The notes under the pieces are model-generated. The model was given only the letters and a program-made list of their open reading frames with translations. It had not been told where the DNA came from and made no database searches. Both the position numbers and the translations under genes were made by a program. A stretch of DNA of 64,000 nt from Opeltia flavorubescens (Eukaryota > Ascomycota > Lecanoromycetes > Teloschistales > Teloschistaceae), in the NCBI GenBank assembly GCA_000442125.1, contig KE546978.1, positions 620,001 through 684,000 of the forward strand, in the 5' to 3' direction. The first letter of the stretch is position 1; every line of letters begins with the position of its first letter. Of the stretch, positions 55,659 to 64,000 are shown piece after piece.

Positions 55659-55984
55659 TGATGTGGTGGAAAGCTCCAGTCAAGGACCAAATTCTGGCAA
55701 TGTGACAGGACTCAGCCTAGTGTTGAGCAAGATATGAGAGAGAAAGCCCCTTCGCGACACAGGGAAGCGATCAAAGGCTGCGTGAGGGTGTTGAACAGGA
55801 GCGTCAGCTCATGCATGAAATGGTACATATGTTGCGGGATGGCAGATAATGGATGCAGGCGCAACTCTTGTCGAGCTGTCGTTCCGTGTGTTCTCGGCTC
55901 ATTTCGAGATGCATCTTCCAATCTAATATGCGGATAAACTACAATCCCAAGATAACCGGGAAAAAAGTTCAAAAAAGTTCTCCT
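55659..55984. other. Convergent spacer, got1 and profilin
   Basis: About 325 bp between two stop codons that face each other. It should hold both polyadenylation regions; nothing else is recognised. Confidence 0.5.
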
Positions 55985-56597
55985 TCAATAACCAACACCA
56001 ATCAAGTAGTCGGCGAGCTGCTCCACCGTGTTGGCGGCAGAACCGGGTTGTACTGATTCTGGGTAGTGAGCGACTAGTATGGCCTGTTGAGTTTTGACGA
56101 TGACGACGCCTTCTTTCCCTTTCTTGCCGTATAAACTTCGCTCGTCGGATTTGATTGTGAAAAACTTTTCCCCTGCCACATGGAAGCCCTCGGATTGCAC
56201 CTTCTTAACGCTGCTCGTATCGGCGAAGGAGGCGACGACGGCTTTGATCTCTGCGGGTGCGACCTACAATAAACAGCCTTCAGCACCTCAATCTCGGGAT
56301 CGAGCCCTGAAGATATCCGCTTGCATGGCAACCCGAATAATTCCTATCATCGAAGGGAAGGGTAGAGTTGACACGTACTGTGAAGCCAGATGACGAAGCC
56401 CAGACGCTGGTGCCTTCAGAATTGAAGATGGCAGCTTTATCGATGTTGCCCGATGCCACGAGGCTTGGACATAGATAAGTAAATGTATAAACGGCTGCTG
56501 TGCCATAACTCTACCTTGAATCAACGTATGCTGAAATTGGTGACGGTCAGCTAATGGCAGAACGGAGCGGGGCGTTTGCTTTACCCTGCCACGACAT
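55985..56597 (-). CDS. pfy1: Profilin
   Basis: Binds actin monomers, helps exchange their nucleotide, and feeds them to formins through proline-rich tracts; it acts in the cytoplasm at growing hyphal tips. Exons on the minus strand are 56597-56585, 56530-56515, 56463-56379 and 56263-55985, giving 130 residues, the normal length. The N-terminus MSWQAYVDSSLV holds the aromatic Trp3 and Tyr6 that bind poly-proline, and the C-terminus ends ADYLIGVGY. The middle carries DERSLYGKKGKEGVVIVKT, part of the actin-binding face. The first two exons are only 13 and 16 nt long. It converges with got1. Confidence 0.95.
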
Positions 56598-57580
56598 GGC
56601 GACGGCGCTTCTTGTGGTATGATAATGGGGACACCTGGTTGATGTTGAAGGACTATTCAGATTCCGTTACACGAGAGAATTGCGAAGAGTGTAATGGTAG
56701 ATTTTCTTGAAAATCGATATGAAGGAACGAATCAACGGCTTTGCCGTGGCTAAAGCATCGTCACTTTTCGAGCCCTGCCATGCGGGACCCACCCTGAAAT
56801 CTGACTAATCGCACAAGCCACATGTATTGCAGCGATCGATAGAAGAGATTCTCGCCAATTTCGCACGCTCAGTATTGTATGGAAACTTAAGGGCGTTTCA
56901 GGACTGACAATAATGAAGCCTTTGCTATTATAAACATTGTGTTCTTTGTGGTTGCGGACATCAGCGAATTGATTTATTTCGCCACATTGCCGGTAAGCTC
57001 TTATCTCATGTCATATTCATAGCTTCTTCCTTGTCCCGTCTGATCTGAATGTCGCCTTGGGGCTCTTCCTCATTCCACTGCAAGAGCATTAATTTCCCCC
57101 AAATTTAATGATTTGAGCCTATCCATATCCATGCATCCTTGCCTGCAAGTGTTTCATCTACAGAGCGCGGCCCTTCTTATTGGTATAAACTGTGCCGTCG
57201 CCAATCGGTCCCTCCACTCTGTTGGTCGCATCATGGTTCAGTATCATGCACAGGCACGGGCACGGGTGGAAGCGTGGAATCATCGGAAGCTGCGCTTACA
57301 CTTTAAACAATTCCTCAGCATATTCATCTTTCCAAGATTCTGCAAATTTGTCTCTAGCCTGACGGAAAAATTTCAATTAATGTTATCTTGGACGGTGGTG
57401 AGACTTTTGTATACTCTTTTTCTATCTCTCTTTCCATAGATTTTAACCCTATTATACCCAGGGGCTGTGGACTTCAGTTGAGGACCATCCCATTTTCCAT
57501 ATATGTCTTGCCATTAATCACATCTGGTGTCCGAAATCGACCCCAGCCCAAATCAATTCACAGCAAGTTGGTTATCTGCT
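56598..57580. other. Divergent intergenic region, profilin and unknown gene
   Basis: About 980 bp with start codons on either side pointing outwards. The part near 57,060-57,480 is pyrimidine-rich, as is common in fungal promoters and leaders. Open frames in it (57,113-57,439) do not look coding. Confidence 0.5.
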
Positions 57581-59251
57581 ATGCAGCATTTGGCGATCAA
57601 TAGGAAAAAGTCACAGCGGTCGAAACGACAGCCCGAAGATGAAACTAAATGCCATTCAGATAGATCGGCCCAACTTGATTGCGTCGAGTCAGGATCAACT
57701 ATTACTTCCTATGCACCTAGCGATCGGAGAACCATGAAATCGCAGCGAATTGCACCGCTAGCCATCCGAGTGGACCATCCGCAATCATCTTTTGTCGTGT
57801 CCGCCGCTTGTTCGGATCAAGCACCTGTTAACATTGCCCATGCCGAGACGATGATGATAGGCGTTGCATTGGGCAGCCCTGGGAAAAGCCTGACACCACA
57901 CTTTTCGCCAGAGCAAACAATGAGCCCTTCCCGCCAACCGATCCACACTTCTCCTGTCTGGAGTGACAAAGACGCATTTCGTCCTATTCGCAGCCGATGG
58001 AAGGTGTTCGGTGGCTTATTCAGTAAAAGACCCGAGACTAGTCAATCTCCTCCACCTCCATCACCGAATCAGCTCCACCAACCAAATACCTTGGCTCCAT
58101 CACCTGAAGCTCAGCGCAAGCTACGAAGACCGCAACCGTCCGTCGCTACACCAGATTTGAAGGATGTCGATGCCGCATTCGTAAGGGACGGCTGCCCCAG
58201 GGACTGGATTGGACCCGAACAATTACTTTCACCACAAAAGTGCAAGGATCCGAGCTATCGTAGGAAGAAAAGCTTGAGAAGACACAACTTCGAAAGAAAG
58301 CATGCAAAGGATGGCAAACGGCACGAATGGCCGGAGGCAAGGCGCGTCAGAAGTCATCTCAAGGGCGACTCAAAATATCCGAATGAAGAAACCGAAAACA
58401 AAAGCTTCTCACGCGAGGCATCGCTTGGTGCGTCACTACTTCAGGTAGAGATCCCAAGCGTAGAATTAGAGCGCTATAGCGTCATGTTTAGCAATCTTCT
58501 GCATCCAAGCCAGCAATCGAACTCTAGCTGCCAACCATCACCAAACAGGCAGCCTTCGCTTCTTGCTCGTAGACAAGCGAACTTACAAGAGCTTCACACA
58601 GGACTGAAGACTAGTTTTGAGCCTCCAAGGATGCACGGTGAACATCTATGGGGCAGTCGCACAGCATCACCTAACAAATCCCCATCCTTTTCACTGTTCC
58701 CACCATCCTCACCGACGGCTGGTGGCCGGAAGTATCATGGCCAAATGCGTGAGCGAAGTCCGCTGCAGCGTTCTACCACAGCACCGTCGCCAAGCAAAGC
58801 CAAATTTGACTTCTCTGGCATAGGCGACCAGCAAGACCAAGTTATCGTCATCGTTCATACCCCAACGGAGCAGGTCAATGCTCGTCAACGATCAACAAGC
58901 GACGATGCCTTCCGCCGAGTGCCATCACAAAAGACGACAGCGAGTGAAGACACCTTCATTACCGCCCACGCATCTCCTCCCCACAGCGTAGCGCCTTCGT
59001 CACTACCTGCCTATAGTCGAAACAGTTATCCGCAGAGGGTTGTGGAGGGTGAAAACCCTCTGGACGAGGATATCCCGAAAGCTGCTGAGATCTCCATTGC
59101 GCGGCAAATATCAATCTCTCGAAGGCAGCGTCAGCTGCTCGTACCGGCTGTGCCGCGGGTCGCTCCGCAACCTGTGCAGCCCAAAGTTGTAGATGTACAC
59201 CAAGGAAGAAGGTTGCGCAAGTCGCACCACCTTATTCTTGAGGATGCTTAA
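57581..59251 (+). CDS. Conserved fungal disordered protein, function unknown
   Basis: I do not recognise a named family. One long exon encodes 556 residues from the first ATG; the frame is open only to 57,518 upstream and has no other ATG. The protein is rich in Ser, Pro, Arg and Gln and looks mostly disordered. Short segments look conserved: RPIRSRWKVFGGLFSKRPE (about 132-150), VEIPSVELERYSVMFSNLL (about 284-302) and SPSFSLFPPSSP (about 366-377). I recall such RWKVFGGLF, LERYSVMF and SLFP patterns in uncharacterised filamentous fungal proteins, which suggests a conserved scaffold or regulator. The C-terminus is basic (GRRLRKSHHLILEDA). No membrane segment or signal peptide is seen. Confidence 0.8.
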   Translation: MQHLAINRKKSQRSKRQPEDETKCHSDRSAQLDCVESGSTITSYAPSDRRTMKSQRIAPLAIRVDHPQSSFVVSAACSDQAPVNIAHAETMMIGVALGSPGKSLTPHFSPEQTMSPSRQPIHTSPVWSDKDAFRPIRSRWKVFGGLFSKRPETSQSPPPPSPNQLHQPNTLAPSPEAQRKLRRPQPSVATPDLKDVDAAFVRDGCPRDWIGPEQLLSPQKCKDPSYRRKKSLRRHNFERKHAKDGKRHEWPEARRVRSHLKGDSKYPNEETENKSFSREASLGASLLQVEIPSVELERYSVMFSNLLHPSQQSNSSCQPSPNRQPSLLARRQANLQELHTGLKTSFEPPRMHGEHLWGSRTASPNKSPSFSLFPPSSPTAGGRKYHGQMRERSPLQRSTTAPSPSKAKFDFSGIGDQQDQVIVIVHTPTEQVNARQRSTSDDAFRRVPSQKTTASEDTFITAHASPPHSVAPSSLPAYSRNSYPQRVVEGENPLDEDIPKAAEISIARQISISRRQRQLLVPAVPRVAPQPVQPKVVDVHQGRRLRKSHHLILEDA

Positions 59252-59767
59252 AGGCGGCAGCTGAGCCGTTCTCGAGGTTTACGGAAGGATTACAGCTGGC
59301 TCTGGAATTATAGATCTTGTGTATACGGTATGGCTGAATTGACTCGCAATGTTCTACTTACTTTCGTCATGTGAATCTTTCTCATATACACTGTGCCGGT
59401 GCTCGTTGTTTGATAGCGGCAACAGTACATGAACTATGCTTCGTCCTAGATCACGATCGTGCTATCTCACTTTTCATGCTATCCTGTCGTTCGACCAGCT
59501 GGAGTGATTTTGTGCAATCGGTGAAACAGTCATCGTAAGTTGGCATTACTGTCGAGTCACAAGAGTGGACTTGAATACACCTTCCCATTAAATGCGACGA
59601 GTAATCGCTTTATATGCTTTCGTCTCTGAGACCGGATACTTCTATTATGTCTCAAATCTTGCCACTCCTCCTCGCTCATCCCGGTTATAGAATCCATGGG
59701 TCCAACGAATCTAAAAACACGGCTCTGACGAAATTGGTCCCAAGCATCTACTCAAACAAAGACTAGC
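59252..59767. other. Convergent spacer
   Basis: About 515 bp between the unknown protein gene and brl1, which converge. It should hold both 3' ends; nothing else is recognised. Confidence 0.5.
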
Positions 59768-61216
59768 CTACCGATAGTCAAGTCTCTTTGTGGGCGAGTG
59801 CCTGCCATCACCGTTAGTCTTATAGCTGAAGTCCGGCGGCCCTACTGGATGCTGATAGGGTGTGTAAAAACGATGTTCATCTCCCGGATAATGCATTTGG
59901 GGTTGAGTAGTCTTTGGATGCTGAGGGTAAGGAGCAGGCTGAGCAGGTAAATGTTGTGGGAAAGTTTTGTGTCGAAAGAGATACATGGTAAAGTTATTGA
60001 CGGCCAAACAGCCAAGGAAGAGAACGCATATGGAGATCTATCGAAGGTAATCAGTAGATGGTATAAGTCTGGAATTTATGTGGTTTAAAGTACCATAGCC
60101 TTTACAGAAATCGGCTGGAAGAAGTTGTTAATGATCTCCGCGAACGTATGCGCGCTGACTTTAGCCCTGCCAACGATTGTCGGGTCTCGCTGCATACACT
60201 TTTCCCAGCTGTTGCAGATACTCTCCATTGCTGGGACTCGCGCTTCCGGCTTGTCGCATTTGTTTTCCCGAAAATCTCGAGCGCACATTGCCATCTCGAC
60301 TAAGATCTCGGAAGCCGCCTCCTTCGACTTCTCGTTGACGTCGGATCGAATGGTGGACCAGAAGGCATAGATCATGTATATGATGACGCTTACCAGGAAG
60401 AAGTTGAGCAGGAACTGGGCGTAGTATGAAAGGATGTGGGGCAGGTTTGGATGGGTTTCCAGGTAGCTGAAGAAGGTAGGGATAAAGCCAATCTCATGGA
60501 CCTGTTGCGTTTGACGTTGTGTGCCCTCGTTGCTGCTGGTTCTTGCATGATCTTCGCTTTCTGAATCCGAGTCCTCCATTGGGCGTCGACGTATGATCCG
60601 AATGTCTCGGTCGGCCTCCCGCCGTTTTCGTTTGTGGATTCTGCGTGCCATGATGTCGTTATGAGGCTTACGCTGTATCTCGCCTCGGCCTGACATACCA
60701 AATCGACCGAAAGTCCCAGACGAAGGTTGCTGCTTCTCGGCTCTAAATCGTACCATCTCTGCGCTACATTTTGGGACTATACCAAGGGGTGATGGTTCGG
60801 GTGTTTCTTCCGTATCGCCATTTGTTGGTGAGGACTGGTTCTCTGGACCAGAAGAGAGGTCAAGATCAATAGACCTCTGAGGCGTAGCAAAGGAGGGATT
60901 TCGAAATTGAAAGGACGTGTCGGTAGATGGGGTCAAAGGAAATCTCATCGACCATGAATCGGAAGTGTGCTTCGGAGGAAAGGGGACTTTTGATGGCGAA
61001 GGAGATCCTTCGAAATCACCTGAAGATGGATGGAGTTAACGTGGAAAATTGAGTGACATTGCGCACAGTATATGGCAACTCACGTTTTGATGCCGGTGGA
61101 TTGTTGCGAAGTGAGGTCTTGCTGTTGAGTCCGGTTAGAAAAGGAGAATCTGATCTTGAAGGACCAAAGCCCCGTTGCCATTGGAAATCCATGGGACTCT
61201 CGTTCGAGCGGGCCAT
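59768..61216 (-). CDS. brl1: Brl1/Brr6-type nuclear envelope protein
   Basis: A nuclear-membrane protein that helps nuclear pore complexes assemble and affects membrane lipid balance (known for yeast Brl1 and Brr6). Exons on the minus strand are 61216-61084, 61019-60094 and 60037-59768, giving 442 residues. The first half is hydrophilic, with a basic nuclear-localisation-like stretch RRIHKRKRR (about 170-178). The domain has membrane segment one (about 247-266, FLLNFFLVSVIIYMIYAFW), four conserved cysteines at about 290, 299, 313 and 319 that form lumenal disulphides in the family, the motif RDPTIVGRAKVSAHTFAEII, and membrane segment two (about 354-374). The tail is Pro/His/Gln-rich. Which of the two yeast paralogues it equals is open; most filamentous fungi have one. 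Confidence 0.92.
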
Positions 61217-61626
61217 CACTGATCAAAAGCTAGTCGATCCGTGATTTGAAGCGATTCTGAGTCTGTCTCGCGTAAACAAAAAATGGCACTTGACGACGGA
61301 AGTGTGGGGAGCGGGGCTAGTGTGCATAGAATGTCCACAAACAAATTTCGCATAATATTAACGCATAATTTGGTCCGATTTGTAGCGAACTCGATGCTAT
61401 TCTAATTGTTGAATGATGAACATGTGTTGCCTTTGAACCCACAAATCACCAGGAAATACAGCGCCAAAAATATCAACTACCTTACCCCGTGACGAAATCT
61501 GCCGCTGTAGAGAGCATCATCCACCTCTCGGCCCACCACCAGCGATGTTCCGGAAGCCCCAGATCCTCAACAGATCATCTGCCATCAATCGTGGAATCAA
61601 GGTATCAAGACAATAGGTGGCGCAAA
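61217..61626. other. Intergenic spacer upstream of brl1
   Basis: About 410 bp between brl1 and the next minus-strand gene. It should hold the brl1 promoter and the 3' end of its neighbour. Confidence 0.5.
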
Positions 61627-62210
61627 TCAAACAAGCTCGAAGTCACCATCATCAGCCGCATAACCGAAACTTGCGTCTTCCTTCTCGTCTCCCACGACCT
61701 CATACTCCGCCATGATCAACTTTTCTGTAGCCTGGCTCTCATATTTCTCGACGGCTTTTGCGAGCGCCATGGTGAGGATCTGACCTCCCTTGCTTGGCCC
61801 GTAAGGGACATCGAAAGAGTATGTAATACCAGCATCAGGCTCGGATGCGGCAGACGCTTCTCGGACATCCTCTTCAGTAGAGGAGTCGGATACCGGAGTA
61901 TCGTTGTCGTAACGGGAGTCATTCTTACGTGACAGCTTTTCCATCTGAATGCTTTTGTTCCTATGGAAATCTGCCTCACGGCTTATTGCACGAGCGAAGC
62001 TATCGAACAATCACGATTAGCTTCAAGGTCCAAGATTGCCGGAGCCTTGACTCACGATGATCTTGGAGGTTTGGCGGGCTGTTTCTTATTATGGCCGGGA
62101 GTGCACGCCGCTTCACCCAAAGACCATTTGTGCTTTCGATCCAAGTCGCGTTTACGATCTTGCTGCAGCTTGCCCCTCATGACCTGATCGTTGATTCCCT
62201 TTGGAGCCAT
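61627..62210 (-). CDS. Small conserved acidic protein, function unknown
   Basis: I do not recognise a named family. Two exons on the minus strand, 62210-62056 and 61999-61627, joined by a 56-bp intron with a GTGAGT donor, encode 175 residues. The N-terminus is basic (MAPKGINDQVMRGKLQQDRK, then RKRDLDRKHKWSLG). The centre has EADFHRNKSIQMEKLSRKND, then an acidic Ser/Glu/Asp stretch. The C-terminal half has GITYSFDVPYGPSKGGQILT, an amphipathic helix ALAKAVEKYESQATEKLIM, and the acidic tail DDGDFELV. The helix and tail look conserved, as in a protein-binding adaptor, but that is inference. It lies in tandem with brl1. Confidence 0.8.
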
Positions 62211-63065
62211 GAAGGTAGTCGGAAAGTTCGAACGGAAGAGGCTTTCCTAAAGAGCGACAACGAAGCTGGACGTTGATGATGAATCCAAGAGAGATATTCT
62301 AGGTCGATCTGAAGAATCCGCGATGCAATAATAGGGCTGATGAAGTTTAGGTGATATAGGTAGAACACGTGGAAGATAAGAGGAATGATATGATCTGGCT
62401 TAGGAGGGTTGAGCGTCTTTATTGACTCACTGGACAAAGGTTTCGGGTGATTAAGGATGGATGACTCGATGGAACTACGAAGAATAACGCAATGAAAGAG
62501 GAACAGCTATAATTCAGTCGAGGATATGATTCTAGAGTTCAGACTGATGATAATCGGCAGGTGCCACTGGGATTAGAGCTATCCTGTCCGTCCGTCACGG
62601 GGTGTGACTCCAACTACTGCTTGAGGGGACTATGATGTAGGAGGCCCCCTGTTTTGCCAAAGCCGCCCTTTGTGTCCGTCAAACATCCTTCTGACAGAAT
62701 GATTATAGGCACTCATAATCACATCAACATTACACTTAATCATGTTACACCTCCCAGCCAGTATGACACTCAGGCGATATACACAGCCCAGAACAACAAT
62801 CAGAGTAGCTAAATAAGGTAGATAAGGTTGCCATGAAGCATCAACTAATTTTAGCTTAGCTTAGCCGTTAATGTATGACATAAGGCACTTTAGCTCCTTT
62901 CTGTATCACTTATCAATTTTTTACGCAAAGGCTAGCTCGTGACTTCATATGGAGGGAGATGTTAGATGATCGAAGTGAACTCGATGAAGTGCCTGTGACT
63001 ATTACACCGTCGCCGAACGAATTCCATTATGACCTTTTATTACCGTGCCAGGATTTCGATTGCAT
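62211..63065. other. Intergenic stretch without recognised gene
   Basis: About 855 bp between two minus-strand genes. It holds the promoter of the small acidic protein gene and the 3' end of the alkyltransferase-like gene. A minus-strand frame at 62,177-62,437 overlaps the former's start and is not supported. A short TTAGCTTAGCTTAGCC repeat lies near 62,850. Confidence 0.45.
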
Positions 63066-63769
63066 CTAATCATCCAATTCTCCTGCGCTGCTATGCCTGC
63101 TGTTGATATCCGAATCGTCACCGGGTAGTCTTATTGGGAACCATCCAAACGAGCTGTGACCAGAATTAAGTCACCGGCTCACCAAGACTGCACGCACTCA
63201 TACCTCAGATCTACCATCAGCTCGCCCAGAGACCCGCTTCCCACAGTCACGCCTTCTCGTCGTAACGCAGCAGCTTGCCTAGACGCTCCACCTGGACCTC
63301 TGTTCAGAACAGGAGTTAGCATCATTATCCTTAAACATAGTAACTGTAGCCTTGGCGGAACCGACCTCGGCGAAATGATACCCTTCGCATTGATCACTCT
63401 TTGCCAGGGTACATTATGATCGTGGAAAAAGTGTTCACCATGGTCCGCGTAGGGAGGTAGATGCTTTAAACATACACCTACTTGTCTGTGGCTTGCCCGT
63501 GAGGAACGGCTCAAACTTGCCTCTGCTAGAGATGGGAGTCACTGACCGAGGGCATTCCGCTGAAATGATGACAGACGGCGGCGCCATAGATTAGCCCTTT
63601 GCGCGAGACCATGACCCTCGTAGATCTTGACAATTATCAATGGGTCTCACTTACGTCTGCCTAAAAGGAGGGCAATGTGTCCATAGCTTGTGACCCTACC
63701 CTGTGGGATTCGCTGAACCGCTTCGTAGACTGCGTTGAAGAACCACTGGGCTTCGTCCGATCGAGCCAT
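63066..63769 (-). CDS. atl1: Alkyltransferase-like DNA repair protein (Atl1-like)
   Basis: Binds O6-alkylguanine in DNA and hands it to nucleotide excision repair; unlike the true alkyltransferase it cannot remove the alkyl group itself. Exons on the minus strand are 63769-63655, 63559-63547, 63485-63366, 63299-63204 and 63153-63066, giving 143 residues. The family motifs are RIPQGRVTSYGHIALLLGRP, then RQVGVCLKHLP, then VPWQRVINAKG. In active alkyltransferases the last motif is PCHR; here Trp replaces the acceptor Cys, which is the mark of ATL proteins. It ends in SLGELMVDL and a hydrophilic tail. Exon 2 is a 13-nt micro-exon. A few dozen residues between RQVGVC and VPWQR form a normal-length wing region. 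Confidence 0.93.
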
Positions 63770-64000
63770 CTTTTTGGGCAGGGCTCTTGCAGGCCCAAGT
63801 AACAGGGCTCATAAAAGTGACGACACTTGGGAGAGGTTCTTGGCGTTCTAAAAATAGAATTCGCACGGAAACGTTATGAACGAAAGAGTTCAAATCATCA
63901 AAGACTGATCGTTATAGAAGGGTACATATTTGATAGAAACTCAAGCTTCCGTACAAGTATTTGTTCAATTGGCATGGGTTGAGATGTCGAGCTGCACTAC
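63770..64000. promoter_or_regulatory. Upstream region of the Atl1-like gene
   Basis: The last 230 bp of the window lie upstream of the Atl1-like start codon and should contain part of its promoter. No coding frame is supported. Confidence 0.4.

Noticed and set aside
57527-57580. N-terminal extension of the disordered protein from a GTG
   Set aside because: There is no ATG in this part and no acceptor site to bring in an upstream exon.

Overview
The window looks like a chromosome piece from a filamentous ascomycete (Pezizomycotina) with strong repeat-induced point mutation (RIP) and AT-isochores. The class Dothideomycetes is only a guess. The genes have short introns (44-120 bp) with fungal splice signals. 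Several are ascomycete-type families: kapC, Brl1/Brr6, and a NACHT-ankyrin STAND protein.

Region 1 (1 to about 41,700) is a graveyard of transposable elements turned into AT-rich DNA. CA and TG dinucleotides are almost absent, which is the RIP signature. Inside it are the right-hand part of one Ty3/Gypsy chromovirus fossil (1-4150) and three copies of a second chromovirus family. Copy A (about 5610-7655) lacks its left part. Copy B (8118-14674) and copy C (26691-41231) keep both LTRs and matching 5-bp target duplications. Copy C was split by a later LTR element (D, 32520-39852, 213-bp LTRs). A 12-kb stretch between B and C is anonymous. It holds a 62-bp/295-bp local repeat and a 370-bp island that escaped RIP and carries an 18-bp tandem repeat.

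Region 2 (about 41,700-64,000) has normal base composition and ten genes. I could splice all of them by eye in consistent frames. In order: a METTL13/EEF1AKMT4-like methyltransferase (+); a large NACHT-ankyrin NLR-like protein (-); the bZIP factor kapC (+); arp5 (-); ies6 (+); got1 (+); profilin (-); a conserved disordered protein of unknown function (+); brl1/brr6 (-); a small unknown acidic protein (-); and an Atl1-like alkyltransferase-like protein (-). The unknown acidic protein makes the total eleven if counted separately from the ten that have a recognisable family or motif.

The most notable biological pattern is arp5 and ies6 lying head to head. Their products form the Arp5-Ies6 module of the INO80 chromatin remodeller, so a shared promoter could balance the two subunits. 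The second is the NLR-like gene, second gene in from the RIP block, a typical site for fast-evolving non-self recognition genes. The other genes are housekeeping: actin control, ER-Golgi transport, nuclear-pore assembly, DNA repair and translation-factor methylation.
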